Assembly: GCA_009746045.1 (NCBI GenBank)
Contig: RPFO01000132.1
Coordinates: forward strand, 1,384,590 to 1,448,589
Length of the DNA stretch: 64,000 nucleotides
Source: Mesostigma viride
Lineage: Eukaryota > Streptophyta > Mesostigmatophyceae > Mesostigmatales > Mesostigmataceae
Direction of reading: 5' to 3'
How positions within the stretch are numbered: the first letter of the stretch is position 1; each line of letters starts with the position of its first letter. Positions 9,018-20,040 of the stretch are shown here, piece after piece. Position numbers and translations under genes: made by a program. The notes beneath the pieces were generated by a model that saw nothing but the letters and a program-made list of their open reading frames with translations, did not search any database and had not been told where the DNA came from.

Positions 9018-11509
9018 TGCCCCTTCCCACAGGGGTAGAAGTAGGAGTAGAGTTAGTCAACCAGGTAGAAAAGACGCCTGCACCAAATGTGGGCGCGGCC
9101 ACTCTTGAGGCCGATGTAGCATCAGGCAATAATGTAGATAGGACTGGCGGGCAGGCCCCAGAGGTCTCCCCGCCCTCTTCAGGTGCAGACGTGTCGGCGA
9201 CCGAGGTGGACCCAGCTTCAGCCAATCATGTAGATAGGTCTGGCGGACAGGCCCCAAAGGCCTCCCTGCCCTCTGCACCAAGCACCAGAACACTGCTAGT
9301 CTTTAGCGGTGGACTGGCGCTCCCCACCACCACACTTGACCCGTTTCTGAAGGAGAAGACGATCCTGTATGTTAAGTTTATGGTGGATACGGGAGCAACC
9401 ACATCTTTTATCCATGAGGCCCTGGTGCGACGCGCTGGCTACACCATTCGCCCACACCCGACGCCCATCAACGTCCGGTACGCCGATGGTAACAAGCACC
9501 CGTCCCCGGGTCTCGTGGATCTCAAGGCGGTTGTCCAGGGCATCCCGGTGGAGGTAACAGCCACAGTGGCGCCGCTGGGCGCAGCCGACATCATCCTGGG
9601 CGTGGATTGGCAGGATGCCCAGGACGTGACGATCAGTGTCAAGCGCCGGGTGGTTTGGTTTCCTGATGGCTCCTTCTGGTGCCCGCGGCACGAATACCTG
9701 GCGCATGGCACCGAGGTGCACAACGTTCAGCACGACGCGGGGCCCGAGAAGCCACGACGCCATGCTTCTCAGATGCTGATGAGCAGCAAGACGCTCGCGC
9801 GCAACCTGCAGAAGGGTAAGGAGTACTACATGTACCGCCTTGACTCTGTGCCCCTGATTCAGGAGCTGCTGGAGATCGGCACAGACTTTACTGAGGATGA
9901 GATCGCGCGCTACAACGCCGTCCTGGCCAAGCGGGAGAAGCTGTTCGACGAGTCTACACCGCAGTTTTCCCCGCCCCGTTCTGTGCTGCACCATATCCGC
10001 CTCAAGGAAGGCTACGGGCCCACCACGTCCCCGATGTACCGGATGGGGCCCGTCGAGCTGATGGAGCTCAAGAAGATCCTGATGGCCCTCCTTGAGCGTG
10101 GTCTGATTGAGCCCAGTAACAGCCCCTTCTCCGCTGGGGTACTCCTTGTGCCCAAGCCTGGGGGCAAGTGGCGGCTCGTCACCGACTACAGGAAGCTCAA
10201 CGCGATCACTGTCAAGTCCAAGTACCCGCTCCCGCGCATTGATGACATCTTCAATCGGGTGCAGGGTGCCACCTGCTTCACGGTGATCGACTGCGCCGAT
10301 GGGTTTTGGCAGCTTCGCATCGCTGAAGAGGACTGTCACAAGACGGCCTTCAATACGCCATACGGACACTACCAGTTCCGCGTGGCGGCGATGGGGCTCT
10401 GCAACTCACCAGCCAGCTTCCAGATGCTCATGAACGACATCTTGCGGCCCGTCATGGGGACCGCACACCTGCCACAGGTGTCCAGTGACCTGCGCGACCC
10501 TCGCAAGGGGGACAAGCCGCCCTGGTCCTGGAAACGCACTTGCGCGCTGGCCTATCTAGATGACATCCTGGTGTACTCCAAGACCTTCGAGGAGCACCTG
10601 GAGGACGTCGATACGGTCCTGCGCATCATGGAAGACGAGCATCTCTCGGCCCGCAGGGCTAAGGTTCGCGCGGGGCGCAGCGTCCCGTTCCTGGGCCACA
10701 CGCTTTCTGCAGCAGGCGTGGCCACGGACCCCGAGAAGATCGCCTCTGTCCAACAGTGGCCAGCTCCGACCGACGTGAAGGGCGTGCGTAGCTTCCTGGG
10801 CATTGCGTCATACTACCGACGCTTCATCCCCAGGTTTGCCACGATCGCGTCGCCCATCAACGCTCTCCTCAAGAAGGGCGTGTCCTTCGTCTGGTCGGCA
10901 CAGTGCCAGCAGGCCTTTGAGGCCCTCAAGGCCAGTTTGACTGCGGCCCCAGTGCTCGTGCTCCCAGACCCGTCCCTTCCTTTTGTGGTCGCGACGGATG
11001 CCAGCAAGGTGGCTATCGGCGGGGTCCTCCTGCAGGACCAAGGCAAGGGCTTGCAACCGGTTGAGTACATCTCCCGCACAATGATCCCCGCCGAGCGGAA
11101 CTATCCGGTCCACCAGCAGGAGCTGTTGGCTGTGGTCTACTGTTGCCACACATGGCGCCACCACCTGTTGGGCGCGCAGTTTGATGTTGCGGTCAGCGAG
11201 ACAGGAGACCTCGACCCCGCCCGTTTGATTATTCACACGGACCATAGGCCCCTGACTCACCTCCTGACGCAGCCAAACCTGACGCCCCGTCAGGCCAGAT
11301 GGATGGAGTACCTTTCCCAGTTCGCCCCTTTTAAGATCCAGTACGTGAAGGGTGCGGACAATGTTGTGCCCGACGCCCTCTCCCGTCGTGCTGACTACTG
11401 GTTCTATGAGGACATGGGGGTGCTCCATACCACATGCGAGGAGGCGCCTGGCGCCCCGCTCTACGATGACCCCCACGGTCGCCGCGGGCGCGCTACCTGT
11501 TCCACATGA
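9017..11509 (+). CDS. pol: Chromovirus protease, reverse transcriptase and RNase H
   Basis: Domain order: about 100 residues of imperfect repeats (DRTGGQAPE/DRSGGQAPK), retropepsin with the DTGATTSFIH active site, RT (residues about 310-560) with WRLVTDYRKLNA, the FTVIDCADGFWQL motif A region and the YLDDILVYS catalytic box, then RNase H with TDASKVAIGG and IIHTDHRPL. It starts in the -1 frame relative to gag, overlapping by one base and without an ATG, so frameshifting or reinitiation would be needed. The stop TGA shares bases with the ATG of the integrase ORF (ATGA). No frame break seen. Confidence 0.95.
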   Translation: MPLPTGVEVGVELVNQVEKTPAPNVGAATLEADVASGNNVDRTGGQAPEVSPPSSGADVSATEVDPASANHVDRSGGQAPKASLPSAPSTRTLLVFSGGLALPTTTLDPFLKEKTILYVKFMVDTGATTSFIHEALVRRAGYTIRPHPTPINVRYADGNKHPSPGLVDLKAVVQGIPVEVTATVAPLGAADIILGVDWQDAQDVTISVKRRVVWFPDGSFWCPRHEYLAHGTEVHNVQHDAGPEKPRRHASQMLMSSKTLARNLQKGKEYYMYRLDSVPLIQELLEIGTDFTEDEIARYNAVLAKREKLFDESTPQFSPPRSVLHHIRLKEGYGPTTSPMYRMGPVELMELKKILMALLERGLIEPSNSPFSAGVLLVPKPGGKWRLVTDYRKLNAITVKSKYPLPRIDDIFNRVQGATCFTVIDCADGFWQLRIAEEDCHKTAFNTPYGHYQFRVAAMGLCNSPASFQMLMNDILRPVMGTAHLPQVSSDLRDPRKGDKPPWSWKRTCALAYLDDILVYSKTFEEHLEDVDTVLRIMEDEHLSARRAKVRAGRSVPFLGHTLSAAGVATDPEKIASVQQWPAPTDVKGVRSFLGIASYYRRFIPRFATIASPINALLKKGVSFVWSAQCQQAFEALKASLTAAPVLVLPDPSLPFVVATDASKVAIGGVLLQDQGKGLQPVEYISRTMIPAERNYPVHQQELLAVVYCCHTWRHHLLGAQFDVAVSETGDLDPARLIIHTDHRPLTHLLTQPNLTPRQARWMEYLSQFAPFKIQYVKGADNVVPDALSRRADYWFYEDMGVLHTTCEEAPGAPLYDDPHGRRGRATCST

Positions 11510-11920
11510 GTCATACCACTCCGGATGCCTTGTCGCCCCCCGATGGCGACGACGACCAGCGCGTGGACGCGCGGTCCCCCGGGGAAGGGGAGGGATCCCA
11601 CACGCGGGTTCCCCTCGGTGCTGTGGCTCAGGGATCCCACACGCGGGTTCCCCTTGGTGCTGTGGCTCAGGCCATTTTTCATCTGGAACCTCTTGGATCT
11701 CCGGTGGTCGTGTCTGAGTACCTACACTCGGCGCTTGACCAACCGGAGGAGGAGGACGAGGCCGATGCGTACACGGTCACATCCCCCCTGGAGACGCTGA
11801 TCAGCCGCTTCACGGTTACCGAGCCGGCCGCCTTGGAGGTGATCAAGTCACACCCCAAGATGATGGGCAGGCTCCCGTGCAAGTTCCAAGAGGGACGCCT
11901 ATACGTCATGGTGCGCCCTG
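11506..11920 (+). CDS. Chromovirus integrase ORF, N-terminal part (before element B)
   Basis: Starts at ATG 11506 inside the ATGA overlap with the RNase H stop. The first 60 residues are acidic and contain a perfect 13-residue tandem duplication (GSHTRVPLGAVAQ, DNA at about 11595-11671). The frame runs into the target site of element B at 11920. Joining to 18664 keeps frame and gives 595 codons in total. A separate integrase ORF is unusual, since most gypsy elements fuse it to RT. Confidence 0.85.
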
Positions 11921-12613
11921 TTTTACATCCCGGCTGACTGCCGGCTGCGAAAGATCTACACCTGATTCATAATAGACCATTATGAACAGTGGTCGCTATA
12001 TTAATCTACGCAATCCACACCATGAATAGTATGGACGATAACTAATCTAACATATTTAACCTGGCGCAGTTGACCCTGGCCGGTTCAAGCCTGCGGTGAG
12101 ACAACCTCTAGGGAAGCGTGGCTAATGCCTCCCGAGGTACATGTAGCATTTACGACAGGAATTCAGGACCATGCATTTCCTAAACCCGCGGGCGTGACCC
12201 AGCCGGAAAGAGAAAGAGATTAACTCAATTCATTTCATTCATTCCGGGGGTGACAATGGTGAACGTTCCCACACACTATTAACCTTGGCGTCTCACGGCG
12301 TTGCCAAGCAGTGCCAAGCAGCACTGCTTGGACGCATGGTCAACCGAGATCTCTAGGGCGCTACGGTTCACACGAATTGACCGTACGACCCAAAACGACT
12401 TATACTAGGTCCACGCACATTGACATGCTGCGCACCTACAGATAAACCAAAGTACCGAAAGTACTACAAAACCACTAAATAGCAAGTACAACGCCGTATG
12501 AACCGGCTGTACGAATATGCCTAAATAGCCGAACAATGAGACTACGGCTATTTAACATTGTTGCGCCGAACTGTCCACTAAAGGAACCTAATTAAATAGG
12601 CTTGGACGCAACA
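11921..12613. repeat. Left terminal repeat of element B (693 bp)
   Basis: Nearly identical to 18050-18658, apart from about 85 extra bases after its first ~90 (about 12034-12113) that are missing from the right copy. Contains two perfect 10-bp inverted repeats: 12304-12313 with 12322-12331, and 12522-12531 with 12545-12554. Both are kept in the right copy. Confidence 0.9.
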
Positions 12614-15600
12614 CTCCTCCCCCCTCTCTGGGGAGAGGTCGGCTACCCCGCTAGCCCAACGACAACCACGCCCAGAACATGCTAGACTCCGTATACGCAT
12701 GGTGCCACCCATGAGTGACCTATGGTCCCGATGGGGCAGGGACCAGCTTGCACGACTAAGCTGGTCCATCGGGCAAGCCCAACTCAGATCCCGTCCATTG
12801 GCCGCGCGGCACGCAGAAGAAGGATGCATGCCCAAAGGACAGAAGCGAGGGGCCAAGACACAGGGCAGTGAGCCAAGGTCTCCACGATCACCACAAGTTT
12901 AGCCACGGACATACGTGAATCGTAACACATCCAAAGTGAGGATAGTCAATACAGGCATCGACACGACCACCACTGTAACTGCACGAGGTGATACATCACA
13001 CGCAGGTGGCTCAACCTCCAAATTCTCATCACAAGAGCCAATAAAGGCCATGCTACAATAAAGTAACCAAAAGTCGCCAAAGATCACCGAGTGTCGCCAA
13101 ATGTCACCGAATGTCGCCAAATGTCACCAAATGTCACCAACTCAACGACGTCCCAAATAGAACAGTCTACCAATGGCAAGCAAGGTGCCAAAGCTCCAAC
13201 CCGATAAGACAATGTGGTGAAGAACACAATGTAAACTGTCATGTGACCATGACCAATCGCACGCCCGTACTATCGCCACACGTGGCAATAGGGAGGTCCA
13301 CCCAGACCCCTGAGGGGGAACCTGGACAGGAGCCAAAGGTCGGTGGGAGGAGCTGGAAAGCCCCGCCACGAGGGGACCTGACGGCCCCGGTGCGATCCCT
13401 GGACGGGCACTGGAAAGCCCCGTCATTGGGGGACCTGACGGCCCCACAACCCCGGAATTACCACCCGCAACGGTCACAGTACCCACCGGTAACGTCGCGC
13501 TGGTGACTGCCCCGCCCGGCCCTTAAGGCGCGACCTGATTGGGTCCTGCACTGAAAGGTGCAGAAGCCCCAGGTCCCGCCGCCGCTTGGGGAGTCAACAT
13601 CCGCTCCATCACCTTTTGGAGTACCGCTTCCATCGTGGTGGACAACCGCGCCTAAAAAAAAAAAAACTCTGCCTGTGCAACCATCTGTTTCTCCAAACCT
13701 AAACGCAGCGCCTGCAGCTGGGAGAAAACCCGCTGCTCGACCTCCACCGCGGACTGCGAAGAGAGGTCGGACGCCTTGTTAATGCCGGAAACCATGATGT
13801 CCAACAAATGACTCGCCGATGCGTCCATCGACTCGCCGATGTGGCCACTGTGTCTCCTTGTCCTTGTCGCCCGTCGCCACTATACCTGAGGGGCATAGCG
13901 CGGGCTCCATGTACGGTGGCTTACCACCGTTGCACAAATATACGCTTGCGACGGAAGTCGCGTGTGATACTTCGCCCGACGGCCGCCCTAGCGCTGACTG
14001 CCGCCACTGCGCCGACGTCGCGCAGATGTCGCAACTTGAGGCGCGATCATAGCTCGAACTGCGCGCACCGTATCCCGCGCTCTTGTCGCCGCCGTACGTA
14101 ACCCTTATGAAATCGGTGTCCCTCGCCACCTCGTATGACTACAAGGGGGACTCCGCGCCGAATGAACTAACGCCGAGGTCCAACCCCTCCTGAAGAGCGG
14201 GGTCCTGAAGAGCAGATAGCTCCTCCTTGCGGACCTGCGGCTGGTATTGGTGTGGTGGGGAAGAGACAAGTGTGCATGACTGCGCACATCCATCGCACGA
14301 AAGAGATGAGATACCTCCCCCCCTAAGGGGGAGCCCTGCGTGTGCCTGCATGGAGGAAACCACACAAAGTGAAAATTAAAAAAAATTGAAAGATTCCTCT
14401 GACACGCATACGCATCTTCCAATCCTTTATGCACACCCCATACACCTACATACATCTTCTAAGCGCACACATCATAGTGCAGCTGACCCTTGTCCCTGAT
14501 GAACCAGGGACACCCAACCACGTATCTACTATACACATACCAACACATGCACCTGATCTCACCACTAGTAATAACACTAGTAACCTCAGTGCTTTCTCAC
14601 ACAGACTCCTCCCCCCCCTAAGGGGGATGGGAGCCTCTCCCTTCAGTCCACTAACTGGGTAACACACAGATGCCTATCTCTGTGACTCCTCCCCCCCTAA
14701 GGGGCTGTGAAGCCTCTTCCTTCTTCTCCCCCCCCCCCTCTATGGGAATCGGAGCGCCCCCGCGACGGAAAGCACCCGGGGGGGGGGGGGGGGAAAGGAA
14801 AAAAAAAAAATTCCAAACAAACCAAACAGATGGAATATCAAGCCAAAATAGACGTGCCACAACTGAGGTACAAAGACATTGTACCCACAAGGGTACCCCC
14901 AGACTGGGGAGAAAGGGGTGTGAAGGTCAGGACAAGGCAGTGTCTACGAAACATGTGTCCGAATGGCAGTGAGAGTGGAGTGATCAGGTCCACAAGCAAG
15001 GCTGCCCCTACAAACACGTCGAGGAACTCCCCGGTACTGAGCTATCATGAGCCCCTGTCATCATGGTAGATGTGTCTAGCTGGCGATGTCCGATAAACCA
15101 TTGCCACGGTTACCAGCATGACCGCTAGTATTGAGTACAAAAAAATAGGTATGACTACCTGCAACAGAAACGTGCCACACACCCACAACAATGGGTAGGA
15201 ACACCCATTATCACCTGACATCAATCCCAGCAAACAGCAGGTATGACCAACAGCAACCCCGATTAACAGCAAGGATTACTACTTGCTAGCTCCTGGCACG
15301 GTGGCTGTGCAGGGAAGGGGTGATGGCAAGGGGCTGAATGCGACTGAGGATAGATGATGTGGGGGTGATGGTAAAACCCAATGCACCCCATGTGAAGAGT
15401 CCTAACTCCCCTTAGAACAGGGAAGAGAACAAAATGCTAATAGCGCCTTCAGACTGAAGGAGTACTGCTAACCCTATGGATCCATAGATTGTTATGTCAA
15501 GCAACAAAAATCAACAACAATCCCAGGCCCGTCATGCAGCTAAGTGTCCATTGCCTAAAACCTGCAACTAAGAAGGTTGCACATTGTGGCGACGTAACCC

Positions 15601-18049
15601 TCCCTGACTGGAAGGAAAAAGTACGAGGAGACAAGTGTGCATGACAGGAGTACTGGGAACCCTGTAGGATCCACAAGTGGGAAATGATGTCCATCATGAA
15701 CGTCCACAACAGCATGCATTTCAGCAAAGTGAAATCTGCAACTAGGAAGGTTGCAAAGCATATGCTGATAGAACCCTCCCTGACTGGAAGGAAAAGTAAG
15801 GTACCCGAGCTACAACAACCAAGCGCATCATCCTGAAACAACCACGTCGCATAGATACGTCAAAGGTAAGAAAAATTAATTACCCTTACCAAACAGGCCG
15901 ACGCTTGAAGATGGACATGATGCACAAAGGAACAAGCCGGTGGAATGCCGGCGACAACCACTAAGAAAACAAAAGAGGTAAAGTGTTGATGCACTTCACA
16001 TGGACGGCCGTGAGGGCCATATACACAGGAACCAAAAGAAGCAAAAGGGACAAAATACTCATGATGGCACCAGCTATGACTAACTGTTGCAACAACTGTC
16101 ACTCTAACTAATTAATCCCAACAAAGAGACAGCAACAGCCATGAGGGTATCCCTAATTGCGATGTCTAGTAGCAAATAAGACCGACCTAGACAACACAGC
16201 TATTACTAGCTGCTGTCACAGCTGATACAAATATTGCTAGAATATTGCAGTCACTAAAGACTACAAGGGACGATGCTACTAAAGATAGCAATTGTCACTA
16301 TAGCACCTATAAGGTGAGCACAGGCAGCCATCCTGGCCCCTGCAAAGGAGGTACATGGTACAGGCAGCTAACGGCTACAACCACAGGGACACAGTGTCAA
16401 CATACTGGCATGACTAGCAGCATATGGAAATAACCAAACAACAAAAGAAAGAAGAAGGACAGGTGTGACCACCCGTAACAGCGCAGCAGCTAGCCAGACT
16501 GGCTACTACCTGCCTGTCTCCAAGATGCTGGCATGACTACCAGCACCGAAAGAAAATAAAACAACCCAATGAAGGAAAAGAACAAGTGTGACCACCTGTA
16601 ACAGTGCAGCAGCCAACCAAAGTAGCTACTACTGCGCGTCACCACTCGCGCATGCAACAGATATGACTACCTGTTGTCACAGCTACGTAGTGCATCCAAC
16701 AATTGTTGCCCTCCCTGTACCCTCTACACTGATGACCCACATGAGAGGAGGGTTGGGGCAGAAGGCAAAGGTGGTGGTGAAGGTCATAGAGTGGTACAAG
16801 TGGCTCCTAGCGACCCAGGAGTGCCGTGTGCATAAGAATTAACTCTTCTGCCTGAACAAGAGTGGCAAGACTTGCCTCCCCCACCCGTACCCACGAATGA
16901 CCTGTTCAGCGTGCTCCGAAGATTAAGGAGCAAGCCACCGTGTACACTATTGCTGCTAGGGGCTACAGCCTATAAGGGCTGCCACTAAAAGAAACACTTG
17001 GGCTACAGCCTGGAAGGACTGCAACGCTAAATGGGCTACAGCCGGGAAGGGCTGCAACGCCAAAATGGGCTACAGCCGGGAAGGGCTGCAACGCAGAAAT
17101 GGGCTACAGCCTGGAAGGGCTGCAGCACACACACACACACAAAGGGGGCTACAGCCTGTAAGGGCCGCAGCACCACAATGGGCTACAACATGTAAGGGCT
17201 GCAGCACAAAAATGGGCTACAGCCTGGAAGGGCTGCAGCATGACAAAAAGAAAAGGGGGCTACAGCCTGGAAGGGCTGCAACGCAAAAATGGGCTGCAGC
17301 CTGGAAGGGCTGCAGCACACACACACACACACACACAAAGGGGGCTACAGCCTGTAAGGGCTGCAGCACCACAATGGGCTACAGCATGTAAGGGCTGCAG
17401 CACAAAAATGGGCTACAGCCTGGAAGGGCTGCAGCATGACAAAAAGAAAAGGGGGCTACAGCCTGGAAGGGCTGCAACCCTAAAAGAAACACTACTGGGT
17501 AGGGCTGCATATACTACTGATAGAAATTCAAGTCTAGGAAAAACTAAAATTTCGACAGCAATGGCCGAAGGAGCGTTCTATCATAATGAACAATCCTACT
17601 CCGGGCATACCTGTGTCTTCGACTCCCCCAGCTGACTGCCGGGTGTCGTGCCCATGGACGCTGCCGAAGTAAAAGAGGTCGCCGATGATGAGGATATTCC
17701 GTCGGACGCTCGCCAGCACCCCGCCCCACTAAAAAGTCGACTATGAGGGATTATGGACCCGCTATAGGTTCTCGATGCCGATTGCCGGACTTATTCAATA
17801 ACTACCGAACCCATAACCCCTCTTCGGCAGGGGAAATTGAAAATCGACCTACCGCCTAAAGAAAAAAATTAAATTCGTGAAAAAAATCCGTTCCTGACAG
17901 GAACCTGGGTCATGACCTCTAGAGTGTAGGTCACGACACACGCACAATCGCAAGGTGGCAAGTCTGCGATGTGACATTACGATTGTTTTAGAAACTTATA
18001 AACAGCGCTTATTTACCTCTGCGACTCAGGTGGATTCCTCCGAGTCCAG
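12614..18049. other. Interior of element B, no gene seen
   Basis: Holds only short random frames. Visible structure: an 11-base tgtcaccaaa/tgtcgccaaa repeat at about 13070-13140; a poly-A run at 13652-13664; three ctcccccctaagggggag-type palindromes at 14315-14333, 14606-14626 and 14686-14704; an 18-G run at about 14779-14796; a degenerate duplicated block at 15555-15620 and 15735-15795; scattered tatgactacc/tgtgaccacc motifs at 15100-16700; and a compound minisatellite at 16960-17490. Nothing supports a protein. Confidence 0.6.
16960..17490. repeat. Compound minisatellite in element B
   Basis: About 14 units of some 30-35 bases with the core gggctacagcctggaaggg followed by ctgcaac/ctgcagc. 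Spacers alternate between a (ca)n run, an A-rich tgacaaaaagaaaagg spacer and short aaaaatg spacers. A block of about 190 bases containing the (ca)n and A-rich spacers is present twice (from about 17122 and 17308), so the array has a higher-order repeat. The periodicity keeps frames open by chance. Confidence 0.85.
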
Positions 18050-18658
18050 TTTTACATCCCGGCTGACTGCCGGGTGTAAAAGATCTACACCTGATTCATA
18101 ATAGACCATTATGAACAGTGGTCGCTATATTAATCTACGCAATCCACACCATGACTAGAAGCGTGGCTAATGCCTCCCGAGGTACATGTAGCATTTACGA
18201 CAGGAATTTAGGACCATGCATTTCCTAAACCCGCGGGCGTGACCCAGCCGGAAAGAGAAAGAGATTAACTCAATTCATTTCATTCATTCCGGGGGTGACA
18301 ATGGTGAACGTTCCCACACACTATTAACCTTGGCGTCTCACGGCGTTGCCAAGCAGTGCCAAGCAGCACTGCTTGGACGCATGGTCAACCGAGATCTCTA
18401 GGGCGCTACGGTTCACACGAATTGACCGTACGACCCAAAACGACTTATACTAGGTCCACGCACATTGACATGCTGCGCACCTACAGATAAACCAAAGTAC
18501 CGAAAGTACTACAAAACCACTAAATAGCAAGTACAACGCCGTATGAACCGGCTGTACGAATATGCCTAAATAGCCGAACAATGAGACTACGGCTATTTAA
18601 CATTGTTGCGCCGAACTGTCCACTAAAGGAACCTAATTAAATAGGCTTGGACGCAACA
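18050..18658. repeat. Right terminal repeat of element B (609 bp)
   Basis: Matches the left repeat except for one internal deletion of about 85 bases, with ccatga and ctag bases around the junction that suggest microhomology. Followed at once by the second ccctg target copy and then by the integrase frame of the host gypsy element. Confidence 0.9.
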
Positions 18659-18663
18659 CCCTG

Positions 18664-20036
18664 ACACGTGGCGCCTCTACATACCCGAGCTCTGTCGAGC
18701 AGCTTTGCTCCACGAGCTCCACGATTCTCTTGTCGGCGGTCACCAGGGCATTCATCGGCTGCTACCACGGGCGCGCCGCCATTTCTACTGGCCTGGCATG
18801 AAGGACTACATCAAGGCCTATATACGCGAATGCCCGTCGTGCCAGGTAGCCAAGTCCCAGAACACGGGTACTCAGGCTGTTCCAAAGACACTACCTGATC
18901 CCCTGGGTCCCTGGGACTCTATCCAGATGGATTTCGTCGGCCCCTTTAAGAAGACCAAGAATGGCAACAGCAAGATCTTGGTGTTCGTGGACCGACTCAC
19001 GCGCATGTGCCACCTGGCCCCCTGTCCGGCTGACCTGACAGCCGAGGGGTGTGCCAAACTGTACCTCAACCACATCTTCCGGTTCCACGGACTCAGCCGC
19101 CAGTTCATCTCGGACCGAGACACGCTCTTCACAGCCCGGTTCTGGCAGGAGTTCTTCGACTGCCTGGGAACCAAGGTGTCGCTAGGGACGGCTTATCACA
19201 GCTCGTCCTCCCATCTGGTGGAGCGGCTCAACCGCACGGTTCAGGAAACCATGCGCCATTACACCGACGAGGTGGGCAGCAACTGGGAGGAGTTGCTATG
19301 CTTCGTGGAGTTCTCCCTGAACAACGCACCACAGGCCGCCCATGGCCTCACCCCGTTCTTTCTCAACACAGGACGGCATCCGCTGACGCCGACCGACTTA
19401 CTGACAAGTCCGGCGCTGGCGGAACCGGAGGTGCTGCGCACTACTCAGGCGGGTGTGAGCAGCCTGCTGGAGAAGATGCGCCAGGCCCACAACAGTGCGG
19501 TTAAAGGGTACCGGGCCGCCGCTGAGCGCAACATGGCTCGCGTGGAAGGCAAGCGGGACTCTAGAGCACCGGACATCGAGGTCGGGGACTGGGTTCTGGT
19601 AGAGGGACCCCAGCTCGGTCGATTCTCCCAGAAGGTGGAAGGGGAGCTCAAAACGAAGCTCCGGCCCATGTACCTGGGACCTCACCAGGTGCTGGAGAAA
19701 TGGGATGATGTCATGTTCAAGGTGGACGTGCCCATCTCATGGGGCACCGCGACAACCTTCCACCGCGACCAGCTCAAGCTGTACCACCAAAACTCGATCC
19801 AGGGTAGACTCAATCCCCCGGCTCCTGTGGAATACGACCCGGAGACAGGGGAACAGGAGGATGAGGTCGAGGAGATTGTCGCCCACCGGGATTCCGGGCG
19901 TGGTCGGCAACGCCAATATCGGATCCGGTGGAAGTTTTCTAGACATGGGGCAGAGGACTCTTGGAGGACGGAGAAGGAGCTCTCTGGCTGCAAGCGGTTG
20001 CTAGACGCGTACAAGAAGGTCCACAGGTTACACTAG
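18664..20036 (+). CDS. Chromovirus integrase with C-terminal chromodomain (after element B)
   Basis: Contains the full catalytic part. HHCC zinc domain: LHELHDSLVGGHQG then CPSCQ. Core: MDFVGPF (first Asp), ISDRDTLF (second Asp) and HLVERLNR (Glu), with exact D-35-E spacing. The C-terminal part has a DWVLVEGPQLGRF type basic domain, then a chromodomain (EIVAHRDSGRGRQRQYRIRW ... DSWRTEKEL) as in chromoviruses, which directs insertion to modified chromatin. The codons read through from 11920 after removal of element B. Stop TAG at 20034-20036, four bases before the next ATG. Confidence 0.95.
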
Positions 20037-20040
20037 AGGT

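Larger units (their letters stand above)
11921..18658. mobile_element. Element B: long-terminal-repeat insertion without coding capacity (LARD-like)
   Basis: Terminal direct repeats of 693 bases (11921-12613) and 609 bases (18050-18658) are flanked by a 5-base target duplication, ccctg (11916-11920 and 18659-18663). The repeats start TTTTACATCC and end GACGCAACA, not the canonical TG at the 5' end. The 5.4-kb interior has no ORF with a recognisable domain, no clear primer site after the left repeat and no purine tract before the right one. It resembles a large non-autonomous retrotransposon derivative. Orientation cannot be set. Confidence 0.85.

Noticed and set aside
17065-17635. Repeat-protein frames (GLQPGRAA type)
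   Set aside because: Read-through of the minisatellite in element B.
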